NCBI GenBank assembly: GCA_946223075.1
Contig: CAMILZ010000002.1
Coordinates: 1 to 64,000, forward strand
Origin: an uncultured Dermabacteraceae bacterium
GTDB taxonomy: Bacteria; Actinomycetota; Actinomycetes; Actinomycetales; Dermabacteraceae
Reading direction: 5' to 3'
Length of the DNA: 64,000 bases
Positions 44,722 to 52,309 of the stretch are shown here, piece by piece. A program made the translations under genes and the position numbers. A model generated the notes under the pieces. That model was not told the DNA's origin. It saw only the letters and a list, made by a program, of their open reading frames with translations, and searched no databases. The number at the start of each line of letters is the position of its first letter. Position 1 is the first letter of the stretch.

Positions 44722-47265
44722 GTGCAGAAGTTTTCTCAAGAATTGCCCGCTGAACTCGTTGGCGAGCATTTCCGGATCACGCCGGTCACGCCGCGCGTGG
44801 TGCGCCTCGAGTATTCGCCGAGCGGCACGTTCGAGGATCGCCCGTCGACCTTCGCGATCAATCGCGACGTGGTGCTTGATCCTTCCGAGTACACGATCGG
44901 CGAGTACCAGGGTCGCCTCACGGTTGAGACCGAGAATTTCTACCTCGAATACGATCGCGGCCCGTTCTCGGCGAATGGCCTGAAGGTCGAGGTCAAGGGC
45001 GGCGTTTCGGCGTATCACTCGGTGTGGCGGTACGGGCAGGATCTATCACTGCCGGCGGATCGTCAGCTCGCCCTTAGCGGGGAGACGCAGCGCGCGCTCG
45101 ATGGGAACCTCGGTGGCGCGGCCCGCACGCTTGATGTTGCCGACGGCAAGATTCCGCTTGAGCCGGGCGTGAACTCTACGGTGGGGTATGCGGAGATCGA
45201 CGATTCGACCTCGATGGTGTTTGATTCCGACGGCCGCCTGCGCGCCCGCGCTGCCGAGGAAGGCAGCATCGATCTCTTCGTGTTCGCTGCGGGCCGCGAT
45301 CACGTGGCCGCCGTGAAGGACTATTTCGAGATTAGTGGCCCTCAGCCGATCGTGCCCAAGTTTGCGCTTGGCAACTGGTGGTCGCGCTACCACCGCTATA
45401 CCGAGGAGAGCTACCTCGAGCTCATGGATGCGTTCCGCGCGGAGGATATTCCGTTCTCGGTATCGGTGATTGACATGGATTGGCATCTCACCGATGTGGA
45501 TCCGAAGTACGGTTCGGGATGGACGGGGTACACGTGGAATCGTGATCTGTTCCCGGATCCGGAGCGGTTCCTCGAGGAGCTGCACAAGCGCGGCCTTCGC
45601 GTGACCCTCAACATTCACCCGGCCGATGGGGTGCGCGCATTTGAGGAAGCGTATGAGGCGATGTGCGAGGCGCTCGGCAAGCCCGCCGATGGCACTGCGA
45701 TCCCGTTCGACGTGAACAACGACGAGTTCATGGATGCCTATTTCGATGTGCTGCACAAGCGCCTCGAGGATGAGGGCACGGACTTTTGGTGGATCGACTG
45801 GCAGTCGGGCCCGTATTCGAGCGTCGAGGGCGTGGACCCGCTGTGGGTTCTCAACCACGAGCACTTCACGCGCAGCGCGCGCTCGATCGAGCGCCCGCTC
45901 ACGTTCTCGCGGTTCGCGGGCCCCGGTTCGCACCGTTACCCCGTGGGTTTTTCGGGCGATGCGATCGTGACGTGGGAGTCGCTCGCATTCCAGCCTGGCT
46001 TCACGGCGGCCGCGGCGAACATCGGCTACGGCTGGTGGAGCCACGACATTGGCGGGCACATGGAAGGCTTTCGCGATAACGAGCTCGCGACCCGATGGGT
46101 GCAGTTCGGAGTGTTCTCGCCGATCAACCGCCTGCACTCGTCGAACTCGCCGTTCGCCGTGAAGGAACCATGGAACTTCCCGGCCCCGCACGGCGATATT
46201 CAGGCGGCGCATTTGCGCCTGCGCCACCGACTCGTGCCGTATTTGCACGCGATGAATTACCGCGCGCACCACGAAGGCCGTTCGATCGTGGAGCCCGTGT
46301 ATTTCGAGGCCCCGCAATATCCCGCGTATCGCAACGACCAGGGGTATCTGTTCGGCTCCGAACTTCTCGTGGCCCCGATTACGCGCCCCGCCGCGAAGGA
46401 CGTGGGCCGCGGCAGCGTCGAGCCGATCCTGCCCGGCGGCATGTGGTTCGACCTGTTCACCGAGCAGCGCTACGGCACCCCCGATTCGGGTGCGTTCACG
46501 CAGGAAATGTTCCGCTCGCTCGGCTCGATTCCCGTGCTCGTGCGCGCTGGCGGCATCCTCCCGCTCACACCGGCGAACGCCGTCCCCGAGAAAATCGAGG
46601 ACAACCCCGAGGTTCTCGAGCTCATCGTCGCCGCGGGTGGCGACGGCGAATTCACGCTCCACGAAGAGTGGAAGGCGGGCGACGATCTCGTGTGGAGTCA
46701 CGTGCGTGTGGCCGTGCAGGCGTCGGAAAACACTCTCACCCTCACCATCCCCGCCGACACTCCCGAGGTGGCGCGCGAGGCGCTCGAGCGGCGCGAGTGG
46801 CGCATTCGGTTGCTCGGGCATGACCCGGCTGGGTTCGGGGATCTGAAGGCGAGCGGGTCCGACGCTTCTTTCGCTCCCGGCGCCGAGAAACTCGCCGATG
46901 ATCTGCGCGTTCACAAGCTCAGCCCAGCCGATCGCCCCGCACCGCATGCCTCGACGATCACCGTCACGGGCCTCAAGGTCGGCACAGAAGCGACGCTCAC
47001 GAGTGCCGGTTTCGGCACCGTTCTCGACGACACCGAGAAGGGCCGCGAAGTGCGCTACTCGCGACTTCGCGCCCTCGTGAACGATGCCGAGATTGGCTTC
47101 ACGCTCAAGCAGGCCATCGCCGGCGTTGCTGCGAAGCGCCCCGAGTCGCTCATGAGTGAGATTTCGGCGTTTGGCAAGGCGCCGTCGGGCCACTTGCCGC
47201 GCACGTTCGACTACGAGCAGGCGAGCCCCGAGCTCATCGCGGCTGTCGCCGAGATTTGGGGTTAG
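44722..47265 (+). CDS. GH31 alpha-glucosidase-like glycosidase
   Basis: An 847-residue GH31 enzyme. The barrel has DMDWHLTDVDPKYGSGWTGY, the nucleophile Asp in FWWIDWQSG, and the acid/base region SRFAGPGSHRYPVGFSGD. NIGYGWWSHDIGGHMEG and the following FSPINRLHSSN complete the active site. The DWQSG form of the nucleophile motif marks a GH31 branch known from Gram-positive alpha-glucosidases; the exact substrate is not clear. Intracellular. GTG start six bases after the permease stop. The C-terminal region contains GSDAS, coded by a partial dispersed-repeat copy at 46857. Confidence 0.92.
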   Translation: MQKFSQELPAELVGEHFRITPVTPRVVRLEYSPSGTFEDRPSTFAINRDVVLDPSEYTIGEYQGRLTVETENFYLEYDRGPFSANGLKVEVKGGVSAYHSVWRYGQDLSLPADRQLALSGETQRALDGNLGGAARTLDVADGKIPLEPGVNSTVGYAEIDDSTSMVFDSDGRLRARAAEEGSIDLFVFAAGRDHVAAVKDYFEISGPQPIVPKFALGNWWSRYHRYTEESYLELMDAFRAEDIPFSVSVIDMDWHLTDVDPKYGSGWTGYTWNRDLFPDPERFLEELHKRGLRVTLNIHPADGVRAFEEAYEAMCEALGKPADGTAIPFDVNNDEFMDAYFDVLHKRLEDEGTDFWWIDWQSGPYSSVEGVDPLWVLNHEHFTRSARSIERPLTFSRFAGPGSHRYPVGFSGDAIVTWESLAFQPGFTAAAANIGYGWWSHDIGGHMEGFRDNELATRWVQFGVFSPINRLHSSNSPFAVKEPWNFPAPHGDIQAAHLRLRHRLVPYLHAMNYRAHHEGRSIVEPVYFEAPQYPAYRNDQGYLFGSELLVAPITRPAAKDVGRGSVEPILPGGMWFDLFTEQRYGTPDSGAFTQEMFRSLGSIPVLVRAGGILPLTPANAVPEKIEDNPEVLELIVAAGGDGEFTLHEEWKAGDDLVWSHVRVAVQASENTLTLTIPADTPEVAREALERREWRIRLLGHDPAGFGDLKASGSDASFAPGAEKLADDLRVHKLSPADRPAPHASTITVTGLKVGTEATLTSAGFGTVLDDTEKGREVRYSRLRALVNDAEIGFTLKQAIAGVAAKRPESLMSEISAFGKAPSGHLPRTFDYEQASPELIAAVAEIWG

Positions 47266-47299
47266 CCCTCACCGAGCCGTATCGAATCCGGCCCGCATC

Positions 47300-47339
47300 G
47301 AGCCCTCCCTTCGCACCCACGAGGTACGGGGGAGGGCTC
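47300..47339 (+). terminator. Terminator-like hairpin after GH31
   Basis: Stem GAGCCCTCC (47300-47308) with GGAGGGCTC (47331-47339), loop 22 bases, no T-run. Lies between convergent genes. Confidence 0.6.
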
Positions 47340-47362
47340 TCGCGTTTCGGAGGCGTCGCGGA

Positions 47363-47932
47363 CTATAGCGAATCGTTGAGCCGGTTCTGCCGGTGCAGCT
47401 CAAGCAGCTGGGGGAGGACCACCGCGGGGTTGTTGTCGGGGCCAACGAGGCGGGCGCCTTCAGGTGTGAGCTTCGCGCGGAACCTCACCCTCGACGTGCC
47501 CCATCTGTAGTAAACGGGAACCCTGAGGCTCTCACCGTTCGACGTGTGCGCGATGAGGGTGCGAAGCCTCGTGCCGATGAGCTGACCCGGTTCTAAAGAG
47601 GTGATTTCGCTCCAAGGCAGGAACTTTCCCGTGCCTGGCAACGAGCGCATGAGAATGCCTTCTCGCGTGGCCCACACGCCTTGCGTGGTGAAAAGCAGGA
47701 ATCCGAAAATGAGAAACAGTATGAGGCCGCTAAAGACGACCGCTTGCGCGGCGCGCTCTGCATCAGAAGTGTCGTGGGGGAAGAGGTTGATCATCACGAG
47801 TGCGACCGCGATAAGCACGGCGAAAAACGCGCACATTCCGCCATAGACCCAGCGGTAGAAAGCGCCGGGGCCGGACGAAAGGAGAACGTCGCCGCGCTCT
47901 TTCTTGGGTGGGACTGGCCAGCGTGATGCCAT
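47363..47932 (-). CDS. Two-helix membrane protein with PH-like domain
   Basis: A 189-residue protein. Two helices lie at residues ~28-48 and ~66-86, followed by TREGILMRSLPGTGKFLPWSEI, which looks like the start of a bacterial PH-like (bPH) fold with the conserved Trp-Ser before a strand. Function unknown. ATG ending 47932 with AAGGAG nine bases upstream. Confidence 0.78.
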   Translation of the reverse strand: MASRWPVPPKKERGDVLLSSGPGAFYRWVYGGMCAFFAVLIAVALVMINLFPHDTSDAERAAQAVVFSGLILFLIFGFLLFTTQGVWATREGILMRSLPGTGKFLPWSEITSLEPGQLIGTRLRTLIAHTSNGESLRVPVYYRWGTSRVRFRAKLTPEGARLVGPDNNPAVVLPQLLELHRQNRLNDSL

Positions 47933-48025
47933 AGGCGCGCTCCTTCTTGGCGGGGGTCTGACTCAAGTATGGCAGGCGACCGGTGCAGTGTGATGCTGTC
48001 GATGACGAAGATTTACAGCTGTGGA

Positions 48026-49834
48026 TCAGTGCGAGTCGTGTACGTGATTGGTGTTCCGTTCCGATGTCCCTGAAGCATTGTCGCTGGAATCTTTAGCGTT
48101 TCTACTTTGCCTACGGGACCATGCCATCCAGCCGAAAATGCACAACGCAGTGAAGATAGCTGTGAAGAATGTCCACAGTATCCCCTGGGGGAGTGACGGA
48201 TCGATGAACAGCGCACCGAGCGAAGGGATGACGGAAGCGGGAACAAAAATCGCCAACAACAGCTCGAGCTGATGTTCCCTTTCGCGGGTTACTTCTTGAT
48301 CTTCTTGACGAACCTGTGCTTCAGCTGCGCGTTGTTCAGTCGAGACATATTCGTACAGGGATGTCTGCTCTGAAATAACTTCCTGCAGCGCCTGGGGGCT
48401 GCCAAGGGCGTCTTGGAGGCGTTGCAGAAACTCAGAGTCGTCTGGGTGTCCTGACACATCGCGAATCCAGTACTTGTTGCGGAAGTAGGCGAGTTTTTCT
48501 TGCTGCTCTTGAAGGTAGGAAAGTTGCCTGTCCAAGCTTTTCGCTCGATGTGTAATTTCACTGGATAGCGAGTTGGTGGAAGTCGTGTGCTTCGGATCTT
48601 CGCCGTCTGTTTCGTCACCCCACAAAAGCTTGAGATTATCAGCATGAAGGTCGAGTTGCATCTTTTGGCGTTGGGCAAGGATGGCGAGGTCGACAAGCCT
48701 CGTGTGCATAAGACACTGGTTCGCCCAACGGTCCATCTTGATTTGGTTGGCAAGCGCCGGAGACGATGACCCATCGATACTCGCGTCGCCGATAAGCGCG
48801 AAACCATCGCGCGAGATTCTCGCGTGATAGGTGTTTCGCTCAAAGCCTCCGCACTCCGCCGCCTCGGCGCTGCGGGGAGGAAGGCGGAGGGTAGCTTCTG
48901 GGTGCACACCATTGGTGGCGAGAAATGCCCAACGCTGCTCAAGGGGCCAATCAGTGTGACCTGCCAGCAATGCAGGGCTCTGGATCCCGTCCCCTTCGGG
49001 GATCGCATGGGTAAGGAGGAAAGCTCGAGTGCGGTCTCGAAGGATTAGCGACTGTTTCGATGACGGAGCCGAATAAGGTGCTTTTCCGATATTCAAGAAG
49101 CCGCCCCACGTATAAGACGCCGTTTCTTCGGCGCTACCGAGTTTGGTGAGGTTGATTTCTTTGAGGAAAGGGTCCAGGTAAAAAACGGGCCGGTTCGCGC
49201 GCTTGAGTCCCGGGCGGCGCATGCGCACCATGAGGTCTGCAAGTTCGTCGTCGCTCATGCTTGGATTGCGGTCCGTTTTCTGGTGGAGATGTAGTACGAG
49301 GTACGCGAGGGGTTCACCCTGATAGGTAAGGACTTCCGCCGCATTCAGGGTGATTTCGCCGAGGTCAGGATCAGGGGTGGAGGGCCCGCCGGGCCGCCCG
49401 CCCGACCACGTTGAAAACACCGCGAACCGATTGCTGGGACCCTCCGTAGGGAAAGTGACTACTTCAGAAAGTGTAGGGTCCTGGTTGTCTAGCTCGGAGG
49501 GGTGTTGATATCCCGGATACCAGATGTAGCGAGCTGAGCTCTCGAGCGCTTCTTGAAGCTTGACGGAGTGGGTGTATCTCCTGAGTTCTCGGCGCTGTCT
49601 GTGGTTTTGGATGGCTGCGCCGTTGCTTCCTTTTGGTCGGCACGCGTCGACAGGTTTCCAAAGCGCATCGTGAAGGTTGTTGTAAGGGGTCTTCCTGAAT
49701 CTACTGTTCCTTCGTTCCGTCAGCGTGCGCGAAACCTTCAACATGCGAAGTTTGTCTTCATCGACTGCACGCGCATCAAACGGAAGGATAAGTGTAAACG
49801 AGACATGGGTCCACTGTGACTTTTCGGTAGCCAT
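48026..49834 (-). CDS. Unknown 602-residue protein with CorA-like C-terminal membrane module
   Basis: I do not recognise the gene. Residues 1-~400 form a soluble domain with no known motif: WYPGYQHPSELD, VFSTWSGGRPGGPSTPDPD, VRMRRPGLKRANRPVFYLD and similar. Residues ~440-520 are a predicted helical coiled-coil (LDRQLSYLQEQQEKLAYF). Two transmembrane helices follow near residues 523-541 and 552-572, and then a polar tail. That C-terminal plan resembles CorA-type proteins, but the GMN motif is missing. The gene is visibly less GC-rich than its neighbours. It stands alone; the start ATG ending 49834 has no obvious ribosome-binding site. Confidence 0.75.
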   Translation of the reverse strand: MATEKSQWTHVSFTLILPFDARAVDEDKLRMLKVSRTLTERRNSRFRKTPYNNLHDALWKPVDACRPKGSNGAAIQNHRQRRELRRYTHSVKLQEALESSARYIWYPGYQHPSELDNQDPTLSEVVTFPTEGPSNRFAVFSTWSGGRPGGPSTPDPDLGEITLNAAEVLTYQGEPLAYLVLHLHQKTDRNPSMSDDELADLMVRMRRPGLKRANRPVFYLDPFLKEINLTKLGSAEETASYTWGGFLNIGKAPYSAPSSKQSLILRDRTRAFLLTHAIPEGDGIQSPALLAGHTDWPLEQRWAFLATNGVHPEATLRLPPRSAEAAECGGFERNTYHARISRDGFALIGDASIDGSSSPALANQIKMDRWANQCLMHTRLVDLAILAQRQKMQLDLHADNLKLLWGDETDGEDPKHTTSTNSLSSEITHRAKSLDRQLSYLQEQQEKLAYFRNKYWIRDVSGHPDDSEFLQRLQDALGSPQALQEVISEQTSLYEYVSTEQRAAEAQVRQEDQEVTREREHQLELLLAIFVPASVIPSLGALFIDPSLPQGILWTFFTAIFTALCIFGWMAWSRRQSRNAKDSSDNASGTSERNTNHVHDSH

Positions 49835-50494
49835 GAAATTATGTTATCGAAAGTCAATCGAATCAGGTGACCCGTTTGGAATCTCCGTCAGTCTTTGGTG
49901 TCGATGCATTCCGCGCATAGCCAGGGATGCGGCAGTAGTTGAACATGGGGTCCAGTTCACCCCTTCCGCTAGTACCCAAGCCTTCCCAGCCGACGCGGCT
50001 CAAGGTGCTGGGCTACTACCACAAAGGCGCCATGAGGAAGAAGGTGCAAAGCCCGCCAGGAGAATCGTCCCAATGGCGAACAGTGCTTGTGTGGCTTCTC
50101 CAGGATTGAGAACGAGCTACGAGGAGCCCTCCAACAAGGACCGCGGACATCGCGAAAGTGGCGCCGTGAACGAAGTGGAAAACGCCGCTTGCCAAATTTG
50201 CAAGCAAGGCCTCGCCGCGCTCAGGCTAGACGGGTCAGCGAAGTGCCTAAGCGATCCCCTTCGCAGCGGGCTTGCCGTGGGCAAGTAGGCATAACCGTCT
50301 TAAGCGCGTTCTATGCAGTAATCGGTGCGCCTTTGGCTGACAATGATGCGGCAAGACGGAGGAAGCGTTCGCACGCGAACGAAGCGGCGCATTTCGAACC
50401 TCTCCTGCGTCCGAGGCGTGATGCGCGTGAAGTGCGCCCCGCGAACTTGGAGGCGGCGCGGGCGGCGGTTATGCTGTTGTAGTTCGAGTAACAG
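49835..50494. other. Low-coding 660-bp gap before tRNA-Lys
   Basis: No gene can be called with confidence. On the minus strand, 50016-50207 reads as a hydrophobic stretch (VHGATFAMSAVLVGGLLVA). A second hydrophobic stretch (ALFAIGTILLAGF) continues in a different frame about 40 bases on, which suggests the remains of a small membrane protein with a frameshift. Other open frames look like chance. Confidence 0.4.
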
Positions 50495-50567
50495 GGGCCT
50501 TTAGCTCAGTTGGTAGAGCATCGGACTTTTAATCCGCGGGTCGCGGGTTCGATCCCCGCAGGGCCCA
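50495..50567 (+). tRNA. tRNA-Lys (anticodon TTT)
   Basis: Plus-strand cloverleaf: acceptor GGGCCTT with AGGGCCC, D-loop TCAGTTGGTAGA, anticodon loop CTTTTAA, T arm GCGGGTTCGATCCCCGC. CCA is not encoded. It borders the lower-GC accessory patch and is a possible integration site. Confidence 0.96.
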
Positions 50568-50576
50568 CTCGACATG

Positions 50577-50619
50577 TGAACGGGCGGCTCGGTCATCGTG
50601 ACCGGGTCGCCCGTTTCGC
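50577..50619 (+). terminator. Terminator after tRNA-Lys
   Basis: Outer stem AACGGGCG with CGCCCGTT and inner stem GGTCA-TCG-TGACC, followed by TTCG. Weak T-run. Confidence 0.7.
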
Positions 50620-50636
50620 GTGCAGGCTGCTCACTA

Positions 50637-50702
50637 TCTCGTCGTGCCCCCTCCCGATTTCGTCGTGCCTCCCCTCCCGGTTTCGTCGTGTCCCGCCTCT
50701 CC
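50637..50702. repeat. Pyrimidine-rich short tandem repeat
   Basis: About two and a half units of CCCTCCCGRTTTCGTCGTGYC at a period of roughly 24-28 bases. Intergenic, followed by an unusually pyrimidine-rich plus strand up to about 50830. Confidence 0.55.
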
Positions 50703-51006
50703 CGGCGAGGTTTTCATTTGGGCCCTTGCCGTTTTCCCCGCCGACCTCTGCCGGTCTCCCCGCCCCCCTTTCCTCCCTGCCCTGTCCCCGCCCCACCTTT
50801 CTTGCCGCTCTTTTTCCCGGCTCCTCCGATCCGGATCATGAAGATTCTGTGGGTTGGACACCCTGCCACAGCTCTCGCGCACCAGTTTCTTCATAAAGAG
50901 TGACGGTGTCGGCCCAAAAATGACGGCGTCCAAGAGGTTGCGCCCCACGAATCATCTTTTTATAGTTATCTAGACCACGTACGATTCCGACCTACGGGGA
51001 ACTTCA
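50703..51006. other. Intergenic region with a possible hairpin repeat
   Basis: Pyrimidine-rich to 50830. Then ATGAAG (50838-50843) pairs with CTTCAT (50889-50894), and the right flank CCAGTTTCTTCATAAAGAGTGACG closely resembles the right flank of the hairpin at 54529-54587, so this may be a decayed copy. TATAGT at 50962-50967 could be a -10 for the gene at 51007. Confidence 0.4.
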
Positions 51007-51282
51007 ATGATTAATTACGACCACCTCCGCGACAACGACGACTTCATGCGAGTGCTCTCGGCCGTGCGAGACAACCGCATCGCCACCGAATACGAAATCG
51101 CCGAGATAGAAGACATGGACTTTGACGTCGTCGGCGAGCACTTTCGGCTCGCGCAAGCGATCGTTGCCGAGGAAATCGACCACGGCATCGTGCACGATCC
51201 ATACGGCGCGAGCGTCGCCCAGGGATTCATGGCCTGGCTGCGCACCGAGTACCCGAATGGGTCGGCGGCACGGCAGGAGTGA
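51007..51282 (+). CDS. Small acidic hypothetical protein
   Basis: A 91-residue, strongly acidic, probably helical soluble protein (IATEYEIAEIEDMDFDVV; GFMAWLRTEYP). I do not recognise it. It has its own plausible promoter and a GGGGAAC before the ATG, and precedes the folate genes by 124 bases. Codon use fits a real gene. Confidence 0.65.
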   Translation: MINYDHLRDNDDFMRVLSAVRDNRIATEYEIAEIEDMDFDVVGEHFRLAQAIVAEEIDHGIVHDPYGASVAQGFMAWLRTEYPNGSAARQE

Positions 51283-51406
51283 TTCACCCGGTTGCCCATC
51301 GCCGGGTGCTCAGGGGCGGGTGTACCTTTATCACTGCAGCCAGCGACGATGTCGCCTGCAACGCCCCGTCCATCACTCCGTGCGACCCACGTAAAGGAGC
51401 CCTGCT

Positions 51407-52309
51407 GTGCCGCTCGTCGACTCCTTCCTCGTGCGGGACGGCCGCGCGGTGGCCCCGGATATGCACCGTGAACGTATGCGTGAGGCGGCGCACGGGTTAT
51501 GGGGAGGCGAGGTAGCAGGACGCGCGATCGACTGCGCCGTCGCGGTGCTCTACGACAAGGCCGCGCACGCACTCGGGGGAGAGGCCGGCCTGTTCTTCCC
51601 GAAGCTCACCCTTGAGGACGTCGGCGGCGAGCTCCGCACCGAGGTCAACGCGCGGCCAATCATGGAGGCTCGCCTCGAAATGACCGCGCATCTCATCGCC
51701 TACCCCGGCTCCGACGAGCGCACCCATCCGCGCTTCAAGGGCCCCGATTTCGCGTGGCAGGAACGGGTGCGCGCGTGGGCCGTCGAGCGCGGCGCGAGCG
51801 ACGCCCTTCTGCGGGCACGCGGGGCGGGGGCACGCAGCGCCAGCGGGTCCGACGCCACCCACGCCAACGGCGGCCCGAATACCACTCTCGCACCGGGCGA
51901 CGCCACGATTTCCGACGCCACCCCTCACTCCCTCGCCCCTCAACTCCACTACAGCGAAACCGCCTTCGGAAGCGTCGCGCTGTGGTCGAACGGCGTGCTC
52001 GTCACGAGCAGCGAAACCGACCGACTTCCGAGCATCACCGAGCGCATGATCGTGGAGATCGCGCGCGAGCGCGGTCACGAAACCCTCGCAGCGCCTCTCA
52101 CAAAGCAGCGCCTCCTCGAGGCCGACGCCATCTGGCTCCTCAGTTCGCTGCACGGCATCCGCGAGGCAACCGTCGGACTCACGGATCTCCCAGCCCCGCA
52201 CATCGCCAGCACCTATGCGCCACCCCGCGGCCCCTTCGCCCCCGCCGCGCGAGACTTCCAGGCCGCGCTGTGGGAGAGCGCCGAACCGATCGGGGAGCTT
52301 GCCGCATGA
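51407..52309 (+). CDS. pabC: Class IV aminotransferase-like protein (aminodeoxychorismate lyase candidate)
   Basis: A 300-residue PLP fold-type IV protein. The catalytic Lys is probably in RFKGPDF (residue ~107), and the C-terminal part has NGVLVTSSETDRL and LLSSLHGIREATVG. Its position directly before pabAB, overlapping by ATGA, supports the role of releasing p-aminobenzoate from aminodeoxychorismate. GTG start with AAGGAG. An extra Ser/Gly/Thr/Asp-rich stretch of ~40 residues (around 145-180, with GSDATHANGG) interrupts the fold and contains repeat-like DNA. Symbol by inference from context. Confidence 0.83.
   Translation: MPLVDSFLVRDGRAVAPDMHRERMREAAHGLWGGEVAGRAIDCAVAVLYDKAAHALGGEAGLFFPKLTLEDVGGELRTEVNARPIMEARLEMTAHLIAYPGSDERTHPRFKGPDFAWQERVRAWAVERGASDALLRARGAGARSASGSDATHANGGPNTTLAPGDATISDATPHSLAPQLHYSETAFGSVALWSNGVLVTSSETDRLPSITERMIVEIARERGHETLAAPLTKQRLLEADAIWLLSSLHGIREATVGLTDLPAPHIASTYAPPRGPFAPAARDFQAALWESAEPIGELAA

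Noticed and set aside
50087..50482. 131-residue plus-strand open frame
   Set aside because: It is Arg-rich with no recognisable feature and overlaps a region with hydrophobic minus-strand debris; coding is not supported.
51754..52305. N-terminal extension of the PabAB frame
   Set aside because: The frame is open but lies within the PabC-like gene in another phase and is Arg/His-rich; the real start is ATG 52306.
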